This document shows, piece by piece, positions 1 to 8,537 of a stretch of DNA of 64,000 nt. Positions within the stretch are counted from its first letter, which is position 1. Each line of letters begins with the position of its first letter. The position numbers and the translations under genes were made by a program. The notes beneath the pieces are model-generated. The model did not search any database, had not been told where the DNA came from, and saw only the letters and a program-made list of their open reading frames with translations. Location: positions 62,001 through 126,000 of the forward strand of contig NZ_JAXFNY010000008.1 in NCBI RefSeq assembly GCF_034180645.1. The letters are read 5' to 3'. Source of the stretch: Mobiluncus sp034180645 (GTDB taxonomy: Bacteria; Actinomycetota; Actinomycetes; Actinomycetales; Actinomycetaceae).

Positions 1-1
1 C

Positions 2-160
2 AGCACCCGCAAAAAGGTAGACCGCGCCAAAGGTCTCTTGATGGAAAAGATGGAACTGACCGAACCGGAAGCGTTCCGGTGGATTCAAAAAACGTCGATG
101 GATCGCCGTTTGTCCATGCGCGAAGTTGCGGATGCGGTGATTGACCAGCTCGGCGATTAA
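2..160 (+). CDS. pdtaR: ANTAR-domain response regulator, C-terminal end (PdtaR-like), partial
   Basis: This is the last 52 codons of a reading frame that enters from the left edge. It reads RAKGLLMEKMELTEPEAF, then a helix ending MREVADAVIDQLGD. The RAKGLLM start and the A-F-x-x-I-x-x-x-S-M-x-x-R spacing are the hallmark of the ANTAR RNA-binding domain, which binds two-hexaloop hairpins in mRNA leaders to prevent termination. In Mycobacterium tuberculosis the ANTAR regulator PdtaR lies just upstream of polA and rpsA (from memory), as here, so PdtaR is the likely identity. The receiver domain is outside the window. The stop overlaps the convergent thioesterase stop by 4 nt. Confidence 0.8.
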   Translation, partial: STRKKVDRAKGLLMEKMELTEPEAFRWIQKTSMDRRLSMREVADAVIDQLGD

Positions 161-549
161 TTCGGCTGTTCCACCAAGTAACAGGTCATGATGCCGGTCG
201 AGATAATCTTGCCGGTGTCCTCGCTGGTATTGTCAAAACGATAAACCGCGGTGCGTCGTCCCAGGTGAACCGCATCGGCGGTACAGATGATGCGGCCGCT
301 GATTCCCGGTTTGATATGGGTGATGTCCAGATGCGCTCCCACGGCGCTTTTGCCGAACTGTTTAGCCCACTGGTAAGCAGCAAAAGACGCGACAGACTCC
401 GCCAGGAGAGCCGCGGCTCCGCCGTGCAGTATCCCAAACGGTTGGGTATTACCTTCCAGCGGCATGATACCGACCGCATGTTCGGCGCTGAGCTCGGAAA
501 ACGTAATGCCCATTTTCTCTATAGCAGGGCCCAGATTATCCCAATCCAT
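157..549 (-). CDS. PaaI-family hotdog-fold thioesterase
   Basis: A 130-residue protein with the single hotdog domain of the PaaI/YdiI group, which hydrolyses acyl-CoA thioesters. The diagnostic stretch is QPFGILHGGAAALLAESVAS (about residues 36-55): the HGG turn followed by the long hotdog helix with its acidic residue. The second half carries the usual HLDITHIKPG strand. The start is supported by GGAGG 5-6 nt upstream of the ATG. It is convergent with the ANTAR regulator and divergent from polA. The true substrate cannot be read from the sequence; a menaquinone-pathway (DHNA-CoA) or phenylacetyl-CoA role is possible. Confidence 0.85.
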   Translation of the reverse strand: MDWDNLGPAIEKMGITFSELSAEHAVGIMPLEGNTQPFGILHGGAAALLAESVASFAAYQWAKQFGKSAVGAHLDITHIKPGISGRIICTADAVHLGRRTAVYRFDNTSEDTGKIISTGIMTCYLVEQPN

Positions 550-570
550 TCTTACCTCCGGGGTTCTTGA

Positions 571-576
571 TAACCT
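571..576 (+). promoter_or_regulatory. -10 box of probable leaderless polA promoter
   Basis: TAACCT, preceded by TG one base upstream (extended -10), followed by exactly six nucleotides and then the polA ATG at 583. No Shine-Dalgarno sequence lies in front of the ATG. The spacing would put transcription start on or next to the A of the start codon. Confidence 0.6.
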
Positions 577-582
577 ACAGAC

Positions 583-3378
583 ATGAGTAAAAGACGTTTA
601 CTGGTATTGGATGGGCATTCCTTGGCTTTTCGGGCTTTCTTTAGCCGTGACCCGGAACACTTCCGCACCTCCACCGGTGTCTATACTAATGCGGTACACG
701 GATTTTTGTCTATGCTGCTGACGATGATTCGCACTGAGAAACCCACTCATATCGGGGCAGCTTTCGACCTTTCTCGTCATTCCTTTCGCACTGACATCTA
801 TCCGGACTACAAAGGAGGCCGTTCCGAAACGCCACCGGAATTTATCGGACAAGTTGAAAATATCCAAAAGTTACTGAGTGCGATGGGGATTAAGTGGTTG
901 ACGGAACCCAATGTCGAGGCGGATGACATTTTGGCCACTTTGACGGCAAAAGGAACCAAAAATGGCATGGAGGTGTTGGTTTCATCAGGGGACCGCGACA
1001 CTTTTCAGCTCATCTCCGACGAAGTTACCGTTCTGTATCCAGGACGTAGCATCTCGGACACCAAACGTATGACTCCCCAAGCGGTAAAAGACAAATACGA
1101 CGTCTGGCCTCAGCAGTATCCGGAAATTGCCGCCCTGGTCGGAGAGAAAGCCGATAATTTGCCAGGCGTGCCTTTGGTTGGGGAAAAAGTTGCCGCCGCG
1201 TGGCTGAATGAATACGGTTCACTCGATACTTTGTTGGAGCATCGTGGTGAACTCACCGGCAAACGCGGGGAGAATTTGCGTCAGCACGTAGATGACGTCC
1301 TGCGGAATCGTCAGTTGAATCGGTTGCGCACCGACCTGCAGCTTCCCGTTGGTGTGGAGGACTTGCATTGGACCGGATTCGATCCACAGGAGGTTCAGGC
1401 GGTTTGTAATGAGCTGGAGTTTAATCAGATGCGCTCCCAGATTCTGAAACTCGGTCAGACTCTCGGTATTGCCTCCGCCAACGCCGCGTCATCCAGCGAG
1501 GCGAACAGCCCTGCGATGGAACCGGAGCCGCAAGACGCGGATGGTTTCGGAGTGATACCAGATCCGGAGCGGTTTCATCTGGGAAAGGATTTCACACCGG
1601 CACAGTTTGCCCAGTGGCTGCAACGCACGGAAAGCCAGAGTTTAGGAATTTGGGCAGTCGGTAACATCGGCGTGACTAATCCACGGATTGACTGGCTGTT
1701 GTTGGCTGCAGATGAAACTCCCCAGGGGCAGTGTGTGTTGATTGTTCCTGATGAGCTCACGCCGGAAATGGATCATTTACTGCGCGATACTTTGGCGGGA
1801 AGTCGAAATAAAACCGTGTATGACGCGAAATCGGTGCGCCATGCGTTACGTGCCCACGGTTGGGAGTTGCGCGGTGCGGTCACGGACGTGAATATGCTCG
1901 ATTACCTGGTCAATCCCGATGGGAATCGCACTAAATTCGCCGGGGTGACGAAGCGTCTGCTGGGTTGGGAGATTGAGGAGAAGCCCTCCGACGTCAGCAA
2001 AATCAGTGAACAGATGACTTTGGATTTAGGTCTGGAGCTGGACGGGGAGTCCCCGGCTCAGCCGTGGCCCCAAACGCTGATTAATCAAGGCATCTATGCT
2101 TACGCCCTGCTACAGATGCAGCCCATGCTCCAACAACTGGCGCGTTTCCGCCGGGTAGACGGGTTATTGGAACTGGAAAACCCGCTTTCCTTCGTTTTGG
2201 AAAAAATGGAATATACCGGTATTGGTATTGACACGATTTGCCTGGATGATTACGCGCAGAGTCTGCAATCTGATGTCGAGATGGCTCAGCAATCCGCTTT
2301 TGACTCCATTGGCCGCGAGGTCAATCTGTCTTCCCCGAAGCAGCTGCAAGATGTGCTGTTTACCCAGCTGGAGCTACCTAAAACAAAAAAGACCAAAACA
2401 GGGTATACAACGGATGCGAAGGCTTTGGAGGAACTTGCGCGGTACAACCCGCATCCTTTCCTCGATGCACTTTTATACCATCGTGACCGGATAAAACTTT
2501 TACAGATTGTGCGCAATCTGCGTGACCGGGTAGGGGATGACGGCAGGATTCATACCACCTTTGGGCAAACTGTGGCGGCAACCGGACGGTTGTCCTCTAT
2601 TGATCCGAACTTGCAAAACATTCCGGCGCGTACCACGGACGGGCAAAAGATTCGGGAAGCGTTCGTGCCTCAAGAACCGTATATCGCCTTGATGACAGCG
2701 GATTATTCCCAGATTGAGATGCGGATTATGGCCCATCTGTCCGGCGATGAGGGACTGCTGGCGGCGTTTGCCTCCGGCGAGGACCTGCACCGTTCCGTGG
2801 CGGCGTTGGTTTATGGAGTGACGCCCGATGAAGTGACTTCCATCCAGCGCTCCCACGTCAAGGCGACTTCCTACGGCTTGGCCTATGGATTGAGCGCTTT
2901 CGGCTTAGCCGGTCAGCTCAATATCTCTCAAAAAGAAGCCAAGCAGCTGATGGATACCTATTTTGAACGATTCGGAAAGGTGAGGGACTATTTGAATTCC
3001 ATTGTCGCCACCGCCACCAAGGTTGGTTACACCGAAACTATGCGCGGCCGGCGCCGCTACCTGCCGGAATTGCGTTCTACTAATCGTAACGTGGCTGATA
3101 ATGCGCGACGCGCGGCTCTCAACGCCCCCATCCAAGGCAGCGCGGCCGACCTCATGAAAGAAGCCATGCTCCAGGTAGATGCTGACTTGCGGCGCGACCA
3201 TCTGCAGTCTCGTGTCCTGCTGCAAGTTCATGACGAACTAGTCTTGGAGGTGGCTCCTGGCGAAGAGGAACGTTTGGAAACGTTAGTACGTAAAGCTATG
3301 ACGGGTATCGCAAAACTGCGGGTCCCGCTGGAAGTCTCGGTGGGCATCGGACCCAATTGGAGAGCCGCAGCCCACTAA
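583..3378 (+). CDS. polA: DNA polymerase I
   Basis: A 931-residue DNA polymerase I for Okazaki-fragment maturation and gap filling in excision repair. Residues 1-290 are the 5'-3' flap exonuclease domain (LVLDGHSLAFRAFF, EADDILATL, SGDRDTFQLI keep the metal-binding acids). Residues about 320-520 occupy the 3'-5' exonuclease position but lack the D-x-E motif, so proofreading is probably absent, as is common in actinobacterial Pol I. The polymerase domain follows: motif A DYSQIEMR (D707), O-helix RSHVKATSYGLAYG with Tyr764 at the dNTP-selectivity position, and motif C QVHDE (D884). uvrB and uvrA, its repair partners, are in the same window. The gene looks leaderless. Confidence 0.98.
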   Translation: MSKRRLLVLDGHSLAFRAFFSRDPEHFRTSTGVYTNAVHGFLSMLLTMIRTEKPTHIGAAFDLSRHSFRTDIYPDYKGGRSETPPEFIGQVENIQKLLSAMGIKWLTEPNVEADDILATLTAKGTKNGMEVLVSSGDRDTFQLISDEVTVLYPGRSISDTKRMTPQAVKDKYDVWPQQYPEIAALVGEKADNLPGVPLVGEKVAAAWLNEYGSLDTLLEHRGELTGKRGENLRQHVDDVLRNRQLNRLRTDLQLPVGVEDLHWTGFDPQEVQAVCNELEFNQMRSQILKLGQTLGIASANAASSSEANSPAMEPEPQDADGFGVIPDPERFHLGKDFTPAQFAQWLQRTESQSLGIWAVGNIGVTNPRIDWLLLAADETPQGQCVLIVPDELTPEMDHLLRDTLAGSRNKTVYDAKSVRHALRAHGWELRGAVTDVNMLDYLVNPDGNRTKFAGVTKRLLGWEIEEKPSDVSKISEQMTLDLGLELDGESPAQPWPQTLINQGIYAYALLQMQPMLQQLARFRRVDGLLELENPLSFVLEKMEYTGIGIDTICLDDYAQSLQSDVEMAQQSAFDSIGREVNLSSPKQLQDVLFTQLELPKTKKTKTGYTTDAKALEELARYNPHPFLDALLYHRDRIKLLQIVRNLRDRVGDDGRIHTTFGQTVAATGRLSSIDPNLQNIPARTTDGQKIREAFVPQEPYIALMTADYSQIEMRIMAHLSGDEGLLAAFASGEDLHRSVAALVYGVTPDEVTSIQRSHVKATSYGLAYGLSAFGLAGQLNISQKEAKQLMDTYFERFGKVRDYLNSIVATATKVGYTETMRGRRRYLPELRSTNRNVADNARRAALNAPIQGSAADLMKEAMLQVDADLRRDHLQSRVLLQVHDELVLEVAPGEEERLETLVRKAMTGIAKLRVPLEVSVGIGPNWRAAAH

Positions 3379-3430
3379 AAACGCACGGACCGGCACCGAG
3401 ATACTTGCCCCGCAGTAAGTTTGGCAACGC

Positions 3431-4681
3431 CTACTTTACGTCTTCGAGATACTTATCGGAGTCGAAGTGGTTTTCACCGGCAAAGCTCTGGGCGATTTCC
3501 TTGTCGTTGTCGTCAATCTTGCCGCTAGAGAAACGAGCCATCAGCATAGCGATAGCTCCGTCACCAGTCACGTTCGTGGCTGTCCCGAACGGATCGAGGG
3601 CAATGTAGGACGCAATCATCAACGCAACTTGTGCATCGTTGAATCCGAGCATGGAGGACAAGATACCAGTCGCCGCCATAATCGCACCGCCGGGAACGCC
3701 CGGAGCTGCGACCATCGTGACACCCAGCATAAAGATAAACCCGACGAACTGGGCGACACTAACCTTAATATCGGAGGTCATAATGATGGCCAACGCAAAA
3801 GCGGTGATCTTCGAGGTTGATCCTGCCAGGTGAATGGTGGCGCACAGCGGCACCGTGAACGAAGCGACTGCGTCGGGAACACCAATCTTCTTGACCTGAC
3901 GCAATGTCACCGGAATCGTAGCGGCAGACGAGGATGTCCCCAAAGCGGTTGCGTAGGCGGGCAGCATCGTCACCAGAGCCTTGAACGGATTGACCCCGAA
4001 GGCCAAACCACCGACCAGGTACAGACTGACCAGGATAATGACCTCCAGTACCAAAACCAGGATGACCACCACTGTCAGGACGGCGATAACGTTGTAGACC
4101 TCACCGGTCTTTGTCATATTGAGGAAGATACCGAAGATGTGAATCGGCAATAGGGGGATAATGACTTTTTCAATCAACTTGATGATGATGGCGCGGAACT
4201 CCACGAAAGCACGGCGCAGCGTGCCGCGGGACACCATAGATAAACCGATGCCCATGATAAAGGACAAAATGAGCGCACCCAGCACGGAAATCGGAGCGGG
4301 AATCTCCAATGTCACCGCCGGGGCAATGTTGGATGCCGAAGGATCCGCGACGGAAGCCAAGGAACCCTTGCGCAAGAAGTTGGGCAGTACGCTCTCAGAA
4401 ATGCCGTAGGTCAAGAACCCTGAATACATCGTCGAGATGTAGGCAATCAAAGCGGTCAACCCCAGCCACTTCGCTGAACCGGAACCGAGGTCAGCAATAG
4501 CGGGGGTCACCAGCCCGATGATAATGAGCGGGATACAGAAGTTCAGGAACTGGCCGAACAAAGAATTGAAAGTGGCGAAAACCACAACGACGGGCTTGGG
4601 AACAAAAAGCCCAAAAATAATGCCCAGGACAATCGCGATGACGACCCAGAGCAAGATGCCACCCTTTTTGAAAATATTCAC
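3431..4681 (-). CDS. Dicarboxylate/amino acid:cation symporter (DAACS family)
   Basis: A 416-residue integral membrane protein of the glutamate/aspartate/dicarboxylate:cation symporter family. It has the expected hydrophobic segments, the serine-rich re-entrant hairpin TSSSAATIPVTLR, and the NVTGDGAIAMLM motif of the last transport-domain helix. The family imports glutamate, aspartate, C4-dicarboxylates or serine/threonine with Na+ or H+; overall look is nearest the SstT/GltT side, but the substrate is not certain. The start is GTG (VNIFKKGG). It is convergent with polA and divergent from rpsA. No strong terminator is visible in the short gap before polA. Confidence 0.9.
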   Translation of the reverse strand: MNIFKKGGILLWVVIAIVLGIIFGLFVPKPVVVVFATFNSLFGQFLNFCIPLIIIGLVTPAIADLGSGSAKWLGLTALIAYISTMYSGFLTYGISESVLPNFLRKGSLASVADPSASNIAPAVTLEIPAPISVLGALILSFIMGIGLSMVSRGTLRRAFVEFRAIIIKLIEKVIIPLLPIHIFGIFLNMTKTGEVYNVIAVLTVVVILVLVLEVIILVSLYLVGGLAFGVNPFKALVTMLPAYATALGTSSSAATIPVTLRQVKKIGVPDAVASFTVPLCATIHLAGSTSKITAFALAIIMTSDIKVSVAQFVGFIFMLGVTMVAAPGVPGGAIMAATGILSSMLGFNDAQVALMIASYIALDPFGTATNVTGDGAIAMLMARFSSGKIDDNDKEIAQSFAGENHFDSDKYLEDVK

Positions 4682-4848
4682 AATAGACTACATTCCTGCA
4701 TTAAACCACACTTTTTACATACCCTTTTCATTCGGTCGCCTTCCGTCCGCTAACCGGGAGTCGGGGTGTGCAAACCTGACGATGACCAGATTACGCTCGC
4801 TGGAGGGTCAGTCAGTCAATTCAGAAGAGTGCTTTAAGCGGGTTTAAT

Positions 4849-4877
4849 TTGGATAGGCCAGCGCTATCCAGTAAGAT
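4849..4877 (+). promoter_or_regulatory. rpsA promoter with an inverted repeat filling the -35/-10 spacer
   Basis: TTGGAT (4849-4854) and TAAGAT (4872-4877) are separated by 17 nt. A 21-bp inverted repeat with 7-bp arms (TGGATAG at 4850-4856, CTATCCA at 4864-4870) fills the spacer, the classic position of a repressor operator. Transcription from here gives a leader of about 100 nt before the rpsA ATG at 4981. The rest of the 299-nt gap (4682-4980) shows only three tandem GTCA units at 4807-4818. Confidence 0.55.
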
Positions 4878-4980
4878 GGATGCTTGGTGTTTTATCGCTT
4901 TAAGGTGGTTTTTCAGCCGTCCGGAAGTGATTCGACATCGGTAACTATTCCTACTACCTGACCTTGGAGTCACCAACTAA

Positions 4981-6453
4981 ATGTCCAATACTACTAATGT
5001 CCCTACTACTGTTCCTCAGGTTGCCATTAACGACATCGGCTCGACCGAGGACCTCATCAAAGAAATCGACAAGACCATCAAGTACTTCAATGATGGCGAT
5101 CTTGTCTCCGGTACTGTCGTGAAAGTTGATCGCGACGAAGTTTTGCTCGATATCGGTTACAAAACCGAAGGTGTTATTCTTTCCCGCGAACTGTCCATTA
5201 AACATGACGTGGATCCTGACGCGGAAGTCAAAGTTGGTGACGAAATCGAAGCTCTGGTCCTCCAAAAGGAAGACAAAGAAGGCCGTTTGTTGCTGTCCAA
5301 GAAGCGCGCTCAGTACGAACGCGCCTGGGGCGATATCGAAAAGGTGAAGCAGGAAGACGGGGTCGTCAACGGCACCGTTATCGAGGTTGTCAAGGGCGGC
5401 TTGATTATTGATATCGGTCTGCGCGGATTCCTGCCGGCCTCCCTGGTGGAAATGCGCCGCGTGCGCGACCTGCAGCCTTACATCGGCCGTCAGCTGGAAA
5501 CCAAGATCATTGAGTTGGACAAGAACCGCAACAACGTGGTCTTGTCCCGCCGCGCTTTCTTGGAACAGACCCAGTCCGAGGTGCGCACCACCTTCCTGTC
5601 CACTTTGCAAAAGGGTCAGGTTCGCAAGGGCGTGGTGTCCTCCATCGTCAACTTCGGCGCGTTCGTCGATTTGGGCGGCGTGGACGGCCTGGTGCACGTG
5701 TCCGAACTGTCCTGGAAGCACATTGATCACCCCTCCGAGGTCGTTCAGGTCGGCCAGGAAGTCACCGTAGAAGTACTCGACGTTGACTTTGATCGCGAAC
5801 GCGTGTCCCTGTCCTTGAAGGCCACTCAGGAAGATCCGTGGCAGACCTTCGCCCGGACCCACAAGATTGGTCAAATCGTTCCTGGTAAGGTCACCAAGTT
5901 GGTGCCCTTTGGTGTGTTTGTCCGGGTCGAGGACGGCATCGAGGGCCTGGTGCACGTGTCCGAGTTGGCCACCCGTCACGTGGAAGTTCCCGAACAGGTC
6001 GCCAAGATTGGTGATGAAATCTTTGTCAAGGTTATCGATATTGACCTCGAACGCCGCCGTATCTCGCTGTCCTTGAAGCAGGCCAACGAAGGGCTGGACG
6101 TGACTTCTGATGACTTCGATCCTTCGCTTTACGGTATGTCTGCCGAATACGACGCTGAGGGCAACTACAAGTACCCCGAGGGCTTCGATCCGGAAACGAA
6201 CGAGTGGATGGAAGGCTACGAAGAACAGCGCGCTGCTTGGGAAACCTCCTACGCCGCGGCTCAGGCTCGTTTTGAAGCCCACAAGGAACAGGTCAAGATT
6301 GCTCAGGAAGCCGACAAGGAAGCTGCTATCGCTCAGGGCGTAGCTGAACAGACTTCCTACAGCTCCACCACCGAGGAAGAAGCCGATACCTCAGGTACCT
6401 TGGCCGATGACGAGGCTTTGGCGGCGCTGCGCGACAAGTTGGCCGGAGAGTAA
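4981..6453 (+). CDS. rpsA: 30S ribosomal protein S1
   Basis: A 490-residue S1 protein that helps the small subunit bind and unfold mRNA. Four S1 RNA-binding repeats run at about residues 37-106, 123-190, 208-278 and 295-364; repeats three and four show the well-conserved VNFGAFVDLGGVDGLVHVSE and VPFGVFVRVEDGIEGLVHVS signatures. The last 120 residues are acidic and probably disordered. Four repeats rather than six is normal for Actinomycetota. A GGAG 10-14 nt before the ATG supports the start. If leaderless mRNAs are as frequent as they appear here, S1 would be needed mainly by the leadered class, such as its own mRNA. A strong terminator follows. Confidence 0.98.
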   Translation: MSNTTNVPTTVPQVAINDIGSTEDLIKEIDKTIKYFNDGDLVSGTVVKVDRDEVLLDIGYKTEGVILSRELSIKHDVDPDAEVKVGDEIEALVLQKEDKEGRLLLSKKRAQYERAWGDIEKVKQEDGVVNGTVIEVVKGGLIIDIGLRGFLPASLVEMRRVRDLQPYIGRQLETKIIELDKNRNNVVLSRRAFLEQTQSEVRTTFLSTLQKGQVRKGVVSSIVNFGAFVDLGGVDGLVHVSELSWKHIDHPSEVVQVGQEVTVEVLDVDFDRERVSLSLKATQEDPWQTFARTHKIGQIVPGKVTKLVPFGVFVRVEDGIEGLVHVSELATRHVEVPEQVAKIGDEIFVKVIDIDLERRRISLSLKQANEGLDVTSDDFDPSLYGMSAEYDAEGNYKYPEGFDPETNEWMEGYEEQRAAWETSYAAAQARFEAHKEQVKIAQEADKEAAIAQGVAEQTSYSSTTEEEADTSGTLADDEALAALRDKLAGE

Positions 6454-6502
6454 AGCTCTCTGAGTTTCCCGCGCGGCTGGACAGCCAGCAATATTTTTAT
6501 CC

Positions 6503-6540
6503 GTGATGCGGAGACCGCTTGGTCTCCGCATCACTTTTGT
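6503..6540 (+). terminator. Rho-independent terminator of rpsA
   Basis: A perfect 14-bp stem (GTGATGCGGAGACC at 6503-6516 with its complement at 6521-6534), a 4-nt GCTT loop, then TTTT. It lies 50 nt after the rpsA stop codon. Confidence 0.92.
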
Positions 6541-6676
6541 GCTCGATTTTTGCACCAGCATTTGGCCACATTTCCCAGCGGTGTGGCTTAAGCTGAGAAA
6601 TACTACGGTTTTTGATGACCGGATGAAATATTAAGCACCGCCAGAATTTTGAGCGCAGCACAGAGAGGTAACTGTC

Positions 6677-7852
6677 GTGAAAATTGTCATTGCCCCGGAT
6701 TCGTTTAAAGGTTCTTTGTCCGCCGCGGAAGCAGTCGCTGCGATGAAACGCGGGGTTGAAGCAATTTTCCCCGAAGCCGAAACGGTAGCGGTGCCGGTGG
6801 CTGACGGCGGGGAAGGCACCGCCGCGGTCATGCTTAATGCTTATGGCGGAGAAGTTAAGACGGCCAAGACGGTAGACGCTCTGGGCCGCGAACGGGAGGG
6901 CGAATTTACCTGGATTCCAGCGCGGCGCATGGTCGTGCTGGACACCGCTGAAGCGTGCGGGATTATGTACATTTCCATGCTGGAACGCAACATTATGGAA
7001 TCCAACACTGAAGGTGTGGGGATGTTGCTGAAAGCCGCGTTGGACTTGGAGCCTGAAACTATCGTGGTCGGTTTGGGTGGTTCAGCGACCAATGACGGCG
7101 GCTGGGGTATGTTGCACAATCTCGGTGCGAAACTGTTTGACGAGGCCGGCCAAGAGCTCGAACCGAAAGTTCATGTTTTGGCTAACGCTGCCCGCCTGGA
7201 TTTATCCGGGATGGATCCGCGCTTGAGCAAAGTAAAGATCGTGGCCGCGAACGATGTGCGTAACCCGCTGACCGGTCCCAGCGGGGCGTCTGCCTCTTTC
7301 GGTCCGCAAAAGGGTGCCAAGCCGCTGCAGTTGGGTAAACTCGATCGCTGCCTCAAAAACTGGGGCCGACTGTTAGAGGAAACCACCGGCGTCAAAGTGT
7401 CAGACATGGAGGGTGCGGGCGCCGCTGGAGGTATGGGAGCCGCTTTTCTTGCTCTGGGTGCGGAAAATCGCCACGGTTTCGAAATCGTAGCCGAAGCAAC
7501 GAAACTCAATGAAGCTATGGAAGACGCCGACCTAGTGCTGACCGGAGAAGGGCAGCTCGACCGACAAACCCAACGTGGCAAGACGCCCTGGGGTGTGGCA
7601 CAGTTGGCTCGCCAGCACGATATTCCTGCCTTGGCGTTTACCGCGCGTCTCGGCTTGGGACACGAGATTTTGCTGCAGGACGGATTCACCGCGATTATTC
7701 CTATCATGCATCAGGCGATGACCGGTGAAAAAGCCGCCATCGAGAAAGCATCTATCTTGTTGGAGGACGCGGTCACTCTGAGCTTGCAGCTGATGACGGT
7801 GGGAGCGAATCCCGCAATCAGTGACATTTTGTTGAAAGCACTTGATGATTAA
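6677..7852 (+). CDS. Glycerate kinase (type II, GlxK/GarK family)
   Basis: A 391-residue glycerate kinase phosphorylating D-glycerate with ATP, feeding 2- or 3-phosphoglycerate into glycolysis. The N-terminus IAPDSFKGSLSA, then VADGGEGT, VGLGGSATNDGG and the C-terminal LTGEGQLDRQTQRGKTP block are the conserved family motifs, and the length is standard. The start is GTG with GAGAGG upstream. It ends by overlapping the coaE start, so the pair is translationally coupled. No partner glyoxylate or serine-cycle gene is nearby to explain the metabolic source of glycerate. Confidence 0.95.
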   Translation: MKIVIAPDSFKGSLSAAEAVAAMKRGVEAIFPEAETVAVPVADGGEGTAAVMLNAYGGEVKTAKTVDALGREREGEFTWIPARRMVVLDTAEACGIMYISMLERNIMESNTEGVGMLLKAALDLEPETIVVGLGGSATNDGGWGMLHNLGAKLFDEAGQELEPKVHVLANAARLDLSGMDPRLSKVKIVAANDVRNPLTGPSGASASFGPQKGAKPLQLGKLDRCLKNWGRLLEETTGVKVSDMEGAGAAGGMGAAFLALGAENRHGFEIVAEATKLNEAMEDADLVLTGEGQLDRQTQRGKTPWGVAQLARQHDIPALAFTARLGLGHEILLQDGFTAIIPIMHQAMTGEKAAIEKASILLEDAVTLSLQLMTVGANPAISDILLKALDD

Positions 7853-8537
7853 ACAGTTGCGTGCGTTTTCCGTTCCGAATCATCGTGCCCTCAAAGTCGG
7901 TATCAGCGGCGGTATCGGTTCGGGGAAAACAACGTTCACCAACTGTTTAGCTGCTCTCGGTGGAGTTCGCTTTGACGCGGATGAGGTGTTGCGTGCCGCC
8001 ACCGGTCCACAAGGGTGCGCCACGGCACAAATCCGGGAAACTTTTGGCGCGTCCGTATGTGCCGGGGGTGAACTCAATCGCGGTGCCCTGGCACAGCTCA
8101 TCTTTTCCGACCCCGCCGCAAAAGCCCGCCTGGAAAGCATCTTGCATCCCCTGGTCTGGCAGGAAATGGACCGGGTTTTGGCTCAATTGGGACCGGGGGA
8201 CGTGCTGGTGGCAGAGATTCCTCTGTTGACCGAAACCGGTAACCACACCCGTTTCGACTGCTGCGTCATGGTGGACGCCCCGCTGGAAGTGCGCCTCGAC
8301 CGCCTCACCCGAGACCGTCAGTTGACCGAGGCGCAGGTTCGGGCAAGGATTGATGCCCAAGCCAGCCGGGAGCAGCGAGAGGCCATCACGACGTTTTGGG
8401 TGGACAACTGCGGTACACCCGCGGACCTCGATGCAGACGCGGCAGCGCTCTGGAAGATTCTGTCCACCCGCCCGGTGCCGGAGTTTTCAGACTTTGCAAA
8501 GCACGGTGGTCCGGATTTGCCTACACTGGGACTATGA
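7845..8537 (+). CDS. coaE: Dephospho-CoA kinase
   Basis: A 230-residue enzyme for the last step of CoA synthesis, phosphorylating the ribose 3'-OH of dephospho-CoA. The Walker A sequence GISGGIGSGKTTF, the DADEVLR segment and the LVAEIPLLTET strand are typical. I chose the ATG at 7845, which overlaps the glycerate kinase stop; a TTG one codon earlier is also open. The N-terminus is about 17 residues longer than usual before the P-loop strand. The stop overlaps the uvrB ATG (ATGA). coaE beside uvrB is conserved in actinobacteria (M. tuberculosis Rv1631/Rv1633, from memory). The upstream CoaBC step is encoded at 52781-54046. Confidence 0.95.
   Translation: MIKQLRAFSVPNHRALKVGISGGIGSGKTTFTNCLAALGGVRFDADEVLRAATGPQGCATAQIRETFGASVCAGGELNRGALAQLIFSDPAAKARLESILHPLVWQEMDRVLAQLGPGDVLVAEIPLLTETGNHTRFDCCVMVDAPLEVRLDRLTRDRQLTEAQVRARIDAQASREQREAITTFWVDNCGTPADLDADAAALWKILSTRPVPEFSDFAKHGGPDLPTLGL
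8522..8527 (+). promoter_or_regulatory. -10 box of a possible internal leaderless uvrB promoter
   Basis: TACACT inside the end of coaE, followed by six nucleotides and the uvrB ATG at 8534. It could give uvrB its own leaderless transcript in addition to readthrough from coaE. The -35 region is poor. Confidence 0.45.

Noticed and set aside
4954..6282. 442-codon open frame antisense to rpsA
   Set aside because: It is a shadow of the biased codon use of rpsA; no family signature, start signal or conservation logic.
8396..8533. 46-codon upstream extension of uvrB
   Set aside because: Lies inside coaE, lacks UvrB similarity; the ATG at 8534 overlaps the coaE stop and fits known UvrB N-termini.
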